Origin: JBJMHZ01 sp045807125
Lineage (GTDB): Bacteria > Actinomycetota > Actinomycetes > JAWWOL01
Assembly: GCA_045807125.1 (NCBI GenBank)
Contig: JBJMHZ010000021.1
Span: forward strand, 78,600-142,599
DNA: 64,000 nucleotides
Reading direction: 5' to 3'
The first letter of the stretch is position 1; each line of letters starts with the position of its first letter. The notes under the pieces were generated by a model. That model was not told the DNA's origin and did not search any database. It worked only from the letters and a program-made list of their open reading frames with translations. Positions 25,410-34,571 of this stretch are shown piece by piece. The translations under genes and the position numbers were made by a program.

Positions 25410-26393
25410 GTGCTGACCAGACCGGCCGACCTGCCCGACGCCGTCGTGGCGGATGCGGTGCGCGAGGGGTGGGGCATCGCGCCGGCCGGCCTGGCGTACC
25501 GCGCGATCGGCTTCGGCAGCCACCACTGGCAGGCCACCGACGGGGACGGCCGCTGGTGGTTCGTCACGGTCGACGACCTCACGGCACGGCCGCTGCGGCT
25601 GGGCGAGCCTCCCGACGCCGTCCATGCCCGTCTGCGGGCGGCGCTCGCCACCGCCCGCGCCGTGCGCGACGCCGGAGCCGCGTTCGTGGTGGCGCCGGTC
25701 CGGAGGGTGGACGGCGACGTCGTCGGCCGCATCGGCGAGCGTTACGCAGTGGCGGTCTACCCGTACGTGCACGGCCGCCCGCGCGACTACGACGGCACGC
25801 TGGCGCCGGCTGACCGGCGCGCGGTGCTGGAGATCGTCGTGGCGCTCCACGAGGCATCGGCGGCAGCCAGCTCGATGGCCCTCGCCGAAGGCCCGTCGGT
25901 GCCGCTGCGCGACGGGCTCACGGCCGCCCTCGAGGACGTGGCGACGCCGTGGTGCACCGGGCCGTACGCCGACCGGGCCAGGGCGCTGCTGGCCCGGCGC
26001 GGGGGCGACGTGGAGCGGTGGCTGCGCCGGCACGACGCGCTCGTGGCGCAGGCCCGCGAGCTGCCCGAGCGGCTCGTGCTGACCCACGGCGAGCCGCACC
26101 CGGGCAACCTGATCGAGACCGCGGCCGGCTGGCTGCTGGTCGACTGGGACACCACGTTGCTCGCCCAGCCCGAGCGGGATCTGTGGCTGCTCGACGAGGG
26201 CGACGGACGCATCGGCGAGGCGTACGCGGAGCTGACCGGCCGACCGGTGCTGCCGGCGATGATGCAGCTCTACGAGCTGGGTTGGCGGCTGTCCGACATC
26301 GCTGCCTTCGTCGCGTGGTTCCGGAAGCCGCACGACGACTCCGACGACAGCACCAAGAGCTGGCGGGCGCTCACGTCGTACTTCGCCGATTAG
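25410..26393 (+). CDS. APH-family phosphotransferase
   Basis: 327 residues of the aminoglycoside phosphotransferase/choline kinase fold. The catalytic loop LTHGEPHPGNLI has Glu in place of the usual Asp after HG, and the metal motif is LLVDWDTT. A short N-lobe starts ADLPDAVVADAVREGWG. The substrate is unknown and need not be an antibiotic. The GTG 25410 start lacks a clear ribosome site, and CAGACT 6-7 nt upstream may be a leaderless -10. The end converges with the deaminase gene (3 nt apart). Confidence 0.8.
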   Translation: MLTRPADLPDAVVADAVREGWGIAPAGLAYRAIGFGSHHWQATDGDGRWWFVTVDDLTARPLRLGEPPDAVHARLRAALATARAVRDAGAAFVVAPVRRVDGDVVGRIGERYAVAVYPYVHGRPRDYDGTLAPADRRAVLEIVVALHEASAAASSMALAEGPSVPLRDGLTAALEDVATPWCTGPYADRARALLARRGGDVERWLRRHDALVAQARELPERLVLTHGEPHPGNLIETAAGWLLVDWDTTLLAQPERDLWLLDEGDGRIGEAYAELTGRPVLPAMMQLYELGWRLSDIAAFVAWFRKPHDDSDDSTKSWRALTSYFAD

Positions 26394-26396
26394 CCG

Positions 26397-26858
26397 TCAC
26401 TCCTCCTCGCCGATGTCCTCGTTCCACAGCTGCAGATTGGCGGCGATGAACTCGCGCATCAGCGCGATGCACTGCTCGTCGTCGGCCACCACCACCTCGA
26501 CGCCACGACTGCGCAGCAGGTCCTCCGCGCCGAGGAACGTCGCGTTCTCGCCGATGACGACGCGCGGGATGCCGTACAGCAGCACGGCACCGGTGCACAT
26601 GTCGCACGGGGACAGCGTCGTGTACATGGTGGCGCGCCGGTAGGCGCTCGCCGGCAGCCGGCCCGCCCGCTCGAGCGCATCGGTCTCGCCGTGCCGGATG
26701 GCGCTGCCGCTCTGCACCCGGCGGTTGTGCCCCGCACCGAGCAGCCGGCCGTCGCCCACGAGAGCGGCGCCGATCGGGATGCCGCCCTCGTCGCGCCCGG
26801 CGCGCGCCTCCGCGACCGCGACGTCGAGCCAGCGGCGGTCGTCATCGCGGAGCCCCAT
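26397..26858 (-). CDS. Cytosine deaminase, yeast Fcy1 type
   Basis: 153 residues. The zinc site is HGETDAL plus SPCDMC, and the protein follows yeast Fcy1 closely from memory: GGIPIGAALV, GAGHNRRVQSGSAIRHGE, TMYTTLSPCDMCTGAVLLYGIPRVVIGEN and a C-terminal LWNEDIGEE. It converts cytosine to uracil for pyrimidine salvage. It follows the NCS1 permease gene by 1 nt, so import and deamination are coupled. Bacterial cytosine deaminases are more often the unrelated CodA amidohydrolase. Confidence 0.9.
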   Translation of the reverse strand: MGLRDDDRRWLDVAVAEARAGRDEGGIPIGAALVGDGRLLGAGHNRRVQSGSAIRHGETDALERAGRLPASAYRRATMYTTLSPCDMCTGAVLLYGIPRVVIGENATFLGAEDLLRSRGVEVVVADDEQCIALMREFIAANLQLWNEDIGEEE

Positions 26859-26859
26859 C

Positions 26860-28287
26860 TCACGTCCCCGCGACGGCGGGGCGGCGGCGGCGCTGCTGCA
26901 GCGAGAACAGCAGCGCGTACACCAGTGCGGTGACCACGAAGCCGACCTCGAACGTCAGGTCGCCCACGCCGGGGTGATGCTTCGGCACCCAGCCGACGTA
27001 CTCGGTCTGGTTGCAGAACAGGAGGATCGACACCGCCATGCCGACGACCATCGCGATCGGCCCTGCCCAGCTGACGTGATGCTCGTCGAACAGCAGCGCG
27101 GCGAGGCGGTCGCGCCGCCGGAGCAGCTGGTCGGCGAGGACGACCGCCAGCCACGGGCCGATCCAGTAGGCGATGATGAGCAGGAAGTTCTCGTACTTGC
27201 TGACGTCGTTCAGGCCGAAGAGCGCGACGACGAAGCCGACGACGCCGAACACCGCCGCGGCCAGCGCCCGCCGCAGCGAGACGTGCAGCCGGATGCCGAG
27301 CGTCACGAACGACATCGATCCCGAGTAGATATTGAGCACGTTGGCGGCCACCGCGCCGACGGCGATCGCCAGCAGCACCAGGTCGGCGACGGCCGTCGGG
27401 TAGGGGGCGGTGAAGGCGCTCGTCGGGCTGAGCCCCTGCTTCGTGGCGATGGTCGCGGAGGCCGCACCCACCGTCTCGAGGACGATGCACGACAGCGCCA
27501 CCCCGAACCCACTCCACCAGCCGGTCGCGAGGCGGCTGGTGCGCGGCGGGAAGTAGCGGGTGTAGTCGGTGGCGTACGGGTTCCAGCCGGCGGCGTAGCC
27601 GAAGCTCGCCGCGAGCGAGAGCATGAACGCGCCCGGGATCGGGTGCGCGACGCCGCCGTAGTGCGCCTTGCCGAAGGTCCAGATCGCGCCCAGCCCGAAG
27701 GCGACGATCAGCAGCGGGAAGGCGACCCTCTCGAACGCGTGGATGAGGTTGTGCCCGTACAGCGCGATGGCGATCTGGGCGGCCACGATGATGAGCAGGC
27801 ACACGGCCTTGGGCAGGTGGGTCAGCGTGTTGAGCGCGAGCGCGCCCGAGACGCTGTTGACCGCGAACCACCCGACACCGGCGGTGAGCGCGTTGAGCCC
27901 GGCCGGCAGCGCGTTGCCCCAGTAGCCGAAGCCCAACCGGGACAGCACCATCTGCGGCACGCCGTACTTCGGGCCGCGCGCGGAGAGCACGCCGTGGGTG
28001 ACCGAGCCGAGGACGGAGCCGAGCACGATCGAGGCGACGGCCTGCCCGAAGCTCATCCCGAAGACGCCGACCGCGAGCACGCCGACGAAGACGGTGGCGA
28101 ACTCGAAGTTGGGCGACATCCACGTCCAGAACAGCCGGGTTGGCCGCCCGTGCCGCTCGGCCAGCGGGATGAACTCCGCGCCGCCCGGCTCGATGGTGGC
28201 GACCGCTTCGCCGTAGTGGCCCTCGCGGATCGCGGTGGTCGGGGTGATCTCCGCGTCGTCCTGCATCGTGCCTGTCGGCTGGCTCAT
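26860..28287 (-). CDS. NCS1-family cytosine/purine permease
   Basis: 475 residues with about 12 transmembrane helices. The NCS1 features are FWTWMSPNFEFATVFVGVLA, SRLGFGYWGNALPAGLNALTAGVGWFAVNS and GWNPYATDYTRYFPP. It is likely a proton- or sodium-coupled importer of cytosine, given the deaminase gene 1 nt downstream. The start ATG 28287 is chosen, with GAAGGGCGAG upstream. ATG 28317 is also open, and TACCAT just before it could give a leaderless message. Confidence 0.88.
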   Translation of the reverse strand: MSQPTGTMQDDAEITPTTAIREGHYGEAVATIEPGGAEFIPLAERHGRPTRLFWTWMSPNFEFATVFVGVLAVGVFGMSFGQAVASIVLGSVLGSVTHGVLSARGPKYGVPQMVLSRLGFGYWGNALPAGLNALTAGVGWFAVNSVSGALALNTLTHLPKAVCLLIIVAAQIAIALYGHNLIHAFERVAFPLLIVAFGLGAIWTFGKAHYGGVAHPIPGAFMLSLAASFGYAAGWNPYATDYTRYFPPRTSRLATGWWSGFGVALSCIVLETVGAASATIATKQGLSPTSAFTAPYPTAVADLVLLAIAVGAVAANVLNIYSGSMSFVTLGIRLHVSLRRALAAAVFGVVGFVVALFGLNDVSKYENFLLIIAYWIGPWLAVVLADQLLRRRDRLAALLFDEHHVSWAGPIAMVVGMAVSILLFCNQTEYVGWVPKHHPGVGDLTFEVGFVVTALVYALLFSLQQRRRRPAVAGT

Positions 28288-28362
28288 CGGCTGACTCGCC
28301 CTTCGCTCGTGACCCATGGCAGATGGTAGGGGACGGCAGGACGATCACCCGGCGCGGCGCGC

Positions 28363-29001
28363 TCAGCGCGGGTCGGGGCGGTCGACGTTCCAGTGCCGGG
28401 CGACGGTGGCGAACCAGTCGCCGTCCTCGGCCTGCCGCGGCAGCAGGCCGAACCGGCTGATGACCCGCTGGCCGCCCTCCTGGTCGCCGTAGAGCAGGTC
28501 GACCATGACGGGCTGGCGGTCGCGCACCGCCTGCGTCACGGTGGCGAACTCGTCCGTCGAGGGGTCGCGCAGCGCACCCTGCCAGAACCCGATGTCGCCG
28601 GCCGGCACGTAGATGTCACGGGTGAGCCGGTGGAACTGCTCCAGGCGAGGGCGCTCGACCTGGTCGCCAGCCCTGCGGTTCGGGTGCGGCAGCCAGCCGT
28701 GCAGGACGGCGACGCCGGTGCCCACGTTGCGGACCGACATCGTCAGGTACAGCACCTCGTCCGTCACCTCCGCGGTCCCTCGGCCGCCACCGACGCGCAC
28801 CCAGTGCTGGTCGGCGAACCCGACCTTCAGCTGCGGGTCCTCCTCGCGGGAGTTGACCAGCAACGGTCGCAGGCCGGCCATCAGCGCGCGCTCGGCGACG
28901 CGGGCGGCCCGGTTGGCCGACCGCACCGAGGCGAACGTCGCCGCGGCGAGCACCAGCGTGCCGCCGGCCGTGGCCAGCGCGGAGATCGTCACCCAGTCCA
29001 T
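28363..29001 (-). CDS. Membrane-anchored protein of unknown function
   Basis: 212 residues. One N-terminal transmembrane helix (VTISALATAGGTLVLAAATFASV) is followed by a short basic linker, RPLLVNSRE, and a beta-rich domain with VRNVGTGVAVLHGW and MVDLLYGDQEGGQRVISRFGLLP. I recognise no named family. Its plan, and the phrases RPLL and N(V/A)GxG(V/T)AV, resemble the protein at 57.4-58.2 kb, so they may be distant paralogues. It is probably inner-membrane bound with the domain in the cytosol. Confidence 0.65.
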   Translation of the reverse strand: MDWVTISALATAGGTLVLAAATFASVRSANRAARVAERALMAGLRPLLVNSREEDPQLKVGFADQHWVRVGGGRGTAEVTDEVLYLTMSVRNVGTGVAVLHGWLPHPNRRAGDQVERPRLEQFHRLTRDIYVPAGDIGFWQGALRDPSTDEFATVTQAVRDRQPVMVDLLYGDQEGGQRVISRFGLLPRQAEDGDWFATVARHWNVDRPDPR

Positions 29002-29088
29002 ACCGCCGTACCCAACCACGAGCGCCTCCGCCGCTGGTCGCAGGATGGTCAGGTCCGGCCTCCCCCGCGCCGGACGGAGGAGGAAGCC

Positions 29089-30084
<996 letters not shown>

Positions 30085-30208
30085 TCGGCTGGCTCTGTCC
30101 CGTGATCGTGGGAGCGGCCCATGACGGCAGCCCCTACGCTGCCCGTACGGCTCTCGCCTTTCCATCCCCGGCGCCGTCACCGACGGAGCCCCCAGGCAAG
30201 GACGACGA

Positions 30209-31072
30209 ATGAAGTCACGCGCACGGGCACTCGCCGCTGCCGTCCTGGCAGCTGGAACCATCACCGCAACCATCGCCACGCCGGCCGTCGCCATCACCGG
30301 CGGACATGACGACGGCAATGCCCACCCCAACGTCGCGATGATCGCCTTCTACGACTCCACCGGGCGCTTCCGCTGCTCGGCCACCCTGGTGTCGCCGACC
30401 GTGCTCCTCACGGCGGCGCACTGCACCGACGGCACGCTGGGCAAGACCGCTGTCACGTTCGACTCCTTCATCGCCGACGCGCCCCCGAGCCCGCTGCCGG
30501 CGGCTGCCGACCCGTCGGCCGGCTACACGGCAGCCGAGCTCGCCGCCGCCGGTTATCTGTCCGGCACGGCGTACACGCATCCCAACTACTCGAACTTCAC
30601 CGACCTGCGCAACTGGAACGACACCGGCGTGATCGTGCTCGACCGGCCCTACACGGCCGCCGCGCCGCAGCCTCTCGCGCCGCTCGGCTACCTCGACCGG
30701 CTCTCGCAGCCCGAGCTCACCAAGACGCTGTTCACGTTCGTCGGCTACGGCACCGAGGTGCGCAAGGCCGACAGCGGCCCGCAGAAGCCCACGCCGATGA
30801 GCTACCCGCTGCGCCGCCAGTGGGTGGAGTCGCAAGGGCAGAAGCTCGGCGTGCAGGTCTTCCAGACCAACGGCAACGCGAACGACCCGTTCGGTGGCGG
30901 TGGCACCTGCTTCGGCGACTCGGGCGGCCCGGCGCTGCTCGACGGCTACTTGGTCGGCGACACCAGCTACGGCTACACCAGCAACTGCCGCTACCTCGAC
31001 GGCTACCAGCGCGTCGACATCAAGTCCGTGCAGGACTGGCTCGCGACGTTCGGGGTGACGCCGGCCGCCTGA
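30209..31072 (+). CDS. Secreted trypsin-like serine protease (S1)
   Basis: 287 residues. A signal peptide runs to about residue 28 (AVAIT follows). The catalytic triad is visible: His71 in LTAAHC, Asp138 in NWNDTGVIVLD, and Ser238 in GDSGGP. Four cysteines can form two disulfides. The N-terminal ITGG after the signal fits direct activation with no long propeptide. It probably acts outside the cell. A hairpin 21 nt after the stop may terminate it. Confidence 0.88.
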   Translation: MKSRARALAAAVLAAGTITATIATPAVAITGGHDDGNAHPNVAMIAFYDSTGRFRCSATLVSPTVLLTAAHCTDGTLGKTAVTFDSFIADAPPSPLPAAADPSAGYTAAELAAAGYLSGTAYTHPNYSNFTDLRNWNDTGVIVLDRPYTAAAPQPLAPLGYLDRLSQPELTKTLFTFVGYGTEVRKADSGPQKPTPMSYPLRRQWVESQGQKLGVQVFQTNGNANDPFGGGGTCFGDSGGPALLDGYLVGDTSYGYTSNCRYLDGYQRVDIKSVQDWLATFGVTPAA

Positions 31073-31092
31073 CGGCCACGCCGCATCGATCA

Positions 31093-31128
31093 CGACGGCC
31101 CGGTGCCCCTGCGGGTGCCGGGCCGTCG
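31093..31128 (+). terminator. Hairpin after the protease gene
   Basis: CGACGGCCCGG (31093-31103) pairs perfectly with CCGGGCCGTCG (31118-31128) around a 14-nt loop. No T-tract follows, as is common for actinobacterial terminators. Confidence 0.6.
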
Positions 31129-31155
31129 GCATGCCTGGCACCACGACGGCGGGCG

Positions 31156-31161
31156 TAGGGT
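31156..31161 (+). promoter_or_regulatory. -10 box of a leaderless promoter for the DapB-like gene
   Basis: TAGGGT fits TANNNT and ends 6 nt before GTG 31168. There is no ribosome site, so translation probably begins at the first transcribed codon. Confidence 0.5.
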
Positions 31162-31167
31162 CGGGTC

Positions 31168-31965
31168 GTGATCAACGTGTGCTTCGCCGGCATCACGGGC
31201 TGGACGGCGCCACCGATCGTCGCGGCGATCGAGGCTGCCGACGACCTGACGCTCACCGCGGGCGTGTCCCGCTCGGCGGCGGGGCAGCGCCTGGCATCGG
31301 TCGCGGGCGCGCGCGGCGACGGAGCGGTGCACGCGACCGTGACGGACGCGCTGGAGGCCGCGGCGGTCGACGTCCTCGTCGACTACACCAGCGCCGACGC
31401 GGTGAAGGGCAACGTGCGCACGGCGGTGGAGGGCGGCGTCCACGCCGTCGTCGGGACGAGCGGGCTCACGGCGGAGGACTACGACGAGCTCGACCGCCTC
31501 GCCCGCGACCGAGGCGTCGGCGTGATCGCCGCCGGCAACTTCTCGGTCATGGCCGCCGTGCTGCGCCGCGCCGCCGCGCTGGCCGCCGCGCACCTCGACC
31601 ACTGGGAGATCGTCGACTACGGCAGCGACACCAAGCCTGACGTACCGAGCGGTACGGCGCGCGAGCTGGCCGAGACCCTCGGCCAGGTGCGGCGGCCGGT
31701 GCCCGCGATCGCGCCCGCCGACCTGCACGGGCCGGCCGAGGCCCGCGGCACCGAGGTGGCCGGCACCCGCATCCACTCGGTGCGGCTGCCGAGCTTCGTC
31801 GTCAGCACCGAGATCGTGTACGGCGGGGCCGGCGAGCGGCTGGTCCTGCGCCACGACCCGGGCCTGACGCCCGATCCGTACGTCGCCGGCACGCTGCTCG
31901 CCGTGCGACACGTGGCGGACGCTGCCGGGGTCCGCAGGGGGCTGGACTCGCTGCTGTTCGACTGA
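31168..31965 (+). CDS. DapB-like dihydrodipicolinate reductase homologue, divergent active site
   Basis: 265 residues. It keeps an N-terminal Rossmann fold (INVCFAGITGWTAPPI), VDYTSADAV, GTSGLT, AAGNFSVMAAV and the substrate loop with Lys156 and PSGTA (160-164). The HHxxK signature of DapB is replaced: the positions before Lys156 read DYGSDT, so both histidines are missing. The nucleotide-binding GxxGxxG is also altered. It may act on another substrate; the lysine-pathway dapB is probably elsewhere. Confidence 0.78.
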   Translation: MINVCFAGITGWTAPPIVAAIEAADDLTLTAGVSRSAAGQRLASVAGARGDGAVHATVTDALEAAAVDVLVDYTSADAVKGNVRTAVEGGVHAVVGTSGLTAEDYDELDRLARDRGVGVIAAGNFSVMAAVLRRAAALAAAHLDHWEIVDYGSDTKPDVPSGTARELAETLGQVRRPVPAIAPADLHGPAEARGTEVAGTRIHSVRLPSFVVSTEIVYGGAGERLVLRHDPGLTPDPYVAGTLLAVRHVADAAGVRRGLDSLLFD

Positions 31966-31984
31966 GCGGCTCGCGCCGGTCCGC

Positions 31985-32602
31985 TCAGTCGAGCGACTCG
32001 CCCGGTGCGAGATAGCGGTAGTCCGTCTCGGTCAGCTGGTCGAGCAGCCGCCCGGTGATCTGCGCTCCTCGCTCGTTCATCAGCGCGTCGTGGATGGGAA
32101 GGGCGCGCTGCGGCCGTACCGCGTTGACGAAGTCGATGGCCTCGGTGAGCTTCAGCCACGGCGCGCTCGCGGGGACGAGGAGCGTCTCGACCGGCTCGTC
32201 CGGCACGTGCAGCGCGTCGCCCGGGTGGTAGACGCGGCCGTCCACGAGGTAGCCGACGTTGGCGCAGTCCGGCTGGTCGCCATGGATGTGCGCATGGCGC
32301 CCACCGACCGCCCGGACGCTGAAGCCGGCCACCGTCAGCTCGGCACCGACCTCCACCGGCGTGATGTCGAGGCCTCGTAGGTCGTCGAGGCCGCCGATGC
32401 GCGCACCGGCCGGCGCGTGCACGGGCACGTTCACGCCGGCGAGCCGCATCACGTCGATGTGGTCGACGTGCTCGTGGGTGATGAGCACGGCATCGGCGCC
32501 CGCGAGCGCCGCGGGCTCGGCCCAGATCCCCGGATCGATGACCAGCACCCCGCCGTCGTGCTCGAGCCGGACGCAGGCATGGGTGTACTTGGTGATGCGC
32601 AT
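31985..32602 (-). CDS. Metallo-beta-lactamase-fold hydrolase (UlaG-like)
   Basis: 205 residues. It begins MRITKYTHACVRLEHDGGVLVIDPG, has the metal motif THEHVDH, then VGGRHAHIHGD, and VYHPGDALHV as later ligands. This is the L-ascorbate lactonase UlaG/RNase Z-like branch; the substrate is unknown. ATG 32602 has GGGAGGCGAGG upstream; the longer open frame (to 32689) is not conserved-looking. It converges with the DapB-like gene. Confidence 0.85.
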   Translation of the reverse strand: MRITKYTHACVRLEHDGGVLVIDPGIWAEPAALAGADAVLITHEHVDHIDVMRLAGVNVPVHAPAGARIGGLDDLRGLDITPVEVGAELTVAGFSVRAVGGRHAHIHGDQPDCANVGYLVDGRVYHPGDALHVPDEPVETLLVPASAPWLKLTEAIDFVNAVRPQRALPIHDALMNERGAQITGRLLDQLTETDYRYLAPGESLD

Positions 32603-32752
32603 CCTCGCCTCCCGGTCGCCTCCCGGTCCTCGGCAGGACGCTACCGCCCACGGCCGATCATCGACGGCGCGCCTCCCGCGAGGAGCCACCGCGCGCTCCT
32701 ACGGTGGAGGATTTGACGAACGGCCCGCCCCGCGATTGACTGCTCCTTGCGT

Positions 32753-32768
32753 TCGAACACATGTTCGA
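32753..32768. promoter_or_regulatory. LexA-binding SOS box, perfect match
   Basis: TCGAACACATGTTCGA matches the actinobacterial/Bacillus LexA consensus TCGAAC-N4-GTTCGA at all 12 defined positions. TTGACT, 17 bp before ACATGT, could form a promoter that the box covers. The nearest plus-strand gene is the TIR-like effector, 180 nt away. Confidence 0.8.
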
Positions 32769-32770
32769 AC

Positions 32771-32806
32771 GCCCCGGCGCCGCGCTCTCGGGGAGCGCGT
32801 CGGGGC
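32771..32806. ncRNA. Hairpin directly after the SOS box
   Basis: GCCCCG (32771-32776) pairs with CGGGGC (32801-32806) and CGCGCTC (32781-32787) with GAGCGCG (32793-32799), with a 5-nt loop and an asymmetric bulge. It would be at the 5' end of an SOS-driven transcript, as an attenuator or the body of a small RNA. This is structure only; transcription is not shown. Confidence 0.3.
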
Positions 32807-32936
32807 CCGCCCGTGCCGCCGTGCGGACGTCGACCCCCGTCGGCGGCCGGGCGGGCGACGGATCTCCAGGGGTCCGCCCTCGCCCGGCCGGCGGCACCTC
32901 CGCTGCTCGTCGAGCAGCATCCCCGTGGACGGACGC

Positions 32937-32942
32937 TACCCT
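32937..32942 (+). promoter_or_regulatory. -10 box of a leaderless promoter for the TIR-like gene
   Basis: TACCCT fits TANNNT and ends 6 nt before ATG 32949; there is no ribosome site. This would be a second promoter downstream of the SOS box. Confidence 0.45.
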
Positions 32943-32948
32943 GCTCGC

Positions 32949-33941
32949 ATGGCTGGTGACATCGCGATCCGCGTCGTCGAAGCCGACGTGCGGAGCTACG
33001 CCACCGATGTCCTCGTGCTGAAGCATGCGCAAGCGCTGTACGGGGTGGACGCCGCGGTCGTCGAAGCCGCCGGCCTCGACCACGCTGACCTGCCGATGCC
33101 AGGTCAGCACCGTCTGATTCGCTCCCCCCGGGGCATCGCGAGTCGGAACGTCCTCTTCGTCGGCATGCCGGGTCTGTTCGACGTCCAGTACCAGGAGCTT
33201 CGCGAGCTGGGCCGGCGCGCCCTCAGCGCGAGCGCGACCGAAGTACCGGATGCCCGCCAGGTGACCATGACCCTGCATGGACCGGGCTTCGGGCTGGACG
33301 AGCAGGAAGCCCTCCATTCCCTGCTGGCAGGCATCATCGACGCCGTCAGGGCGGGCAGCTACCCGCCGGCGCTCACCTGGGTGACCTTCGCCGAGATCTC
33401 GCCTCGACGCGCGGAGCGCATGCGCAGCGCCATCGATGACGTGCTGCCCGAGGGGGTGGTCGAGCCCGGTTCACCCGCCGAGCCGGTCCACGTCGTCTCG
33501 CGTCTCGCCGCGCGCCTCGAATCCGTTGGACGCGCCTCGATGAGCAAGCAGCACGCCTTCATGGCCATGCCCTTCGACGGCACGTTCGACGACCACTACG
33601 ACTATGCGATCGTTCCGGCCCTGAACGGGCTCGGCCTGCTTTGCGAGCGCGTCGACCAGATGAGCTTCACCGGCGACGTGATGCAGCTTGTCGTGCAGCG
33701 CATCCGCACGGCTTCGTACGTGATAGCTGAGGTGTCTCAGCCCAACCCCAACGTCTACCTCGAGATAGGCCTGGCTTGGGGGCACGGTGTCCCGACGGTG
33801 CTGCTTCGGGGTGCCAATGCGCCGCCCACGCCCTTCGACGTGCGCGGGCAGCGCCTCATCGAGTACAACCGGATCAAGGATCTCGAGACCCGCCTGCGAA
33901 GCGAGCTTGCGGCATTGTCGCTCGTGGACGGCGACCGTTGA
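32949..33941 (+). CDS. Two-domain protein with TIR/deoxyribosyltransferase-like C-terminal domain, likely conflict effector
   Basis: 330 residues. The first 180 (IRVVEADVRSYATDVLVLKHAQ) form an alpha/beta domain that recalls macro or leucyl-aminopeptidase N-terminal folds, not firmly assigned. The C-terminal domain begins KQHAFMAMPFDGTF, continues RTASYVIAEVSQPNPNVYLEIGLAWGHG (Glu272) and ends VPTVLLRG. The MPF, (D/E)xSxxNPNVYxE(I/L)G pattern belongs to TIR-like or nucleoside deoxyribosyltransferase-like domains, which cut NAD or nucleotides in bacterial defence proteins. A perfect SOS box lies upstream and a SLATT gene converges downstream. Catalysis is unproven. Confidence 0.68.
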   Translation: MAGDIAIRVVEADVRSYATDVLVLKHAQALYGVDAAVVEAAGLDHADLPMPGQHRLIRSPRGIASRNVLFVGMPGLFDVQYQELRELGRRALSASATEVPDARQVTMTLHGPGFGLDEQEALHSLLAGIIDAVRAGSYPPALTWVTFAEISPRRAERMRSAIDDVLPEGVVEPGSPAEPVHVVSRLAARLESVGRASMSKQHAFMAMPFDGTFDDHYDYAIVPALNGLGLLCERVDQMSFTGDVMQLVVQRIRTASYVIAEVSQPNPNVYLEIGLAWGHGVPTVLLRGANAPPTPFDVRGQRLIEYNRIKDLETRLRSELAALSLVDGDR

Positions 33942-34019
33942 GCCGGAAGGCCGTTCAGCGTCAGCGCGAGCGGGCCGGCCGGGTGGGTGGGCGCCTGCCA
34001 CCGCACCGGGCGGAGGCTC

Positions 34020-34538
34020 TCAGGCGGCCTGGCCGCCGCGGTCGCCACCGCCCTGGCGCATGCCGGCGCTCCATGTCGCACTCTCCTGGCTGACGGTCGA
34101 CATCAGGGCGGTGGCCAGCGCGGCACGGCGGGTCGCCGGGTCGGCGTACGGCTCGACGCCGGCCACGTACAGCACCGCCTGCTGGCGCAATCCCTCCGCC
34201 ATGGCCCGGTAGGAGATCCAGTGCGCGTGCAGCTGGAGGGTCTGCTGGACGCCCTCCGCGACGAGGATGACCGCTCCGAGCGCGGCCGCGACGACTGCGG
34301 GGAGATGACCGGCCGATTCGACCGGGATGGTCGCCGCGGCCGCCAGGGTCAGCGTGCGCAGGCCGACGTACCCCTTGCGCGAGCGGCTCGCGGCCCGGTC
34401 GTGCCATTCGAAGTGCGCGCGCAGTGCCTGCCACACCACGTCCTGGGCGGCCTCGCCGGCCGGCTCGGGCAGTTGTCCGGCGGGGCGCGCCCACTGCCGA
34501 GCGCGATCGGCGCGAGCGGGCTTGATCGGGTCGGCCAC
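34020..34538 (-). CDS. SLATT/DUF4231 two-helix membrane protein
   Basis: 172 residues. The N-terminal helix AAQDVVWQALRAHFEWHDRAASRSRKGY is followed by two transmembrane helices (LRTLTLAAAATIPVE; LPAVVAAALGAVILVAEGVQQ), then a cytosolic helical segment with LHAHWISYRAMAEGLRQQAVLYVAGVEPY. This is the SLATT layout, predicted pore-forming effectors of nucleotide-signal conflict systems. Its end lies 78 nt from the end of the TIR-like gene, in the opposite direction. The GTG 34538 start is uncertain. Confidence 0.75.
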   Translation of the reverse strand: MADPIKPARADRARQWARPAGQLPEPAGEAAQDVVWQALRAHFEWHDRAASRSRKGYVGLRTLTLAAAATIPVESAGHLPAVVAAALGAVILVAEGVQQTLQLHAHWISYRAMAEGLRQQAVLYVAGVEPYADPATRRAALATALMSTVSQESATWSAGMRQGGGDRGGQAA

Positions 34539-34571
34539 ACCGGCAGCATCGCAGGCCCGAGTGCCACCGCG

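Larger units (their letters stand above)
32603..32948. other. Intergenic region with SOS box and hairpin
   Basis: 346 nt between the divergent UlaG-like and TIR-like genes. It contains a perfect LexA box, a strong hairpin just downstream of it, TTGACT at 32736-32741 as a possible -35 and TACCCT at 32937-32942 next to the start of the TIR-like gene. Small open frames here (for example 32761-33021) have no recognisable content. Confidence 0.6.

Noticed and set aside
32761..33021. Small frame starting inside the SOS box
   Set aside because: Its start lies within the LexA site, and it overlaps the TIR-like gene out of frame with random-looking composition.
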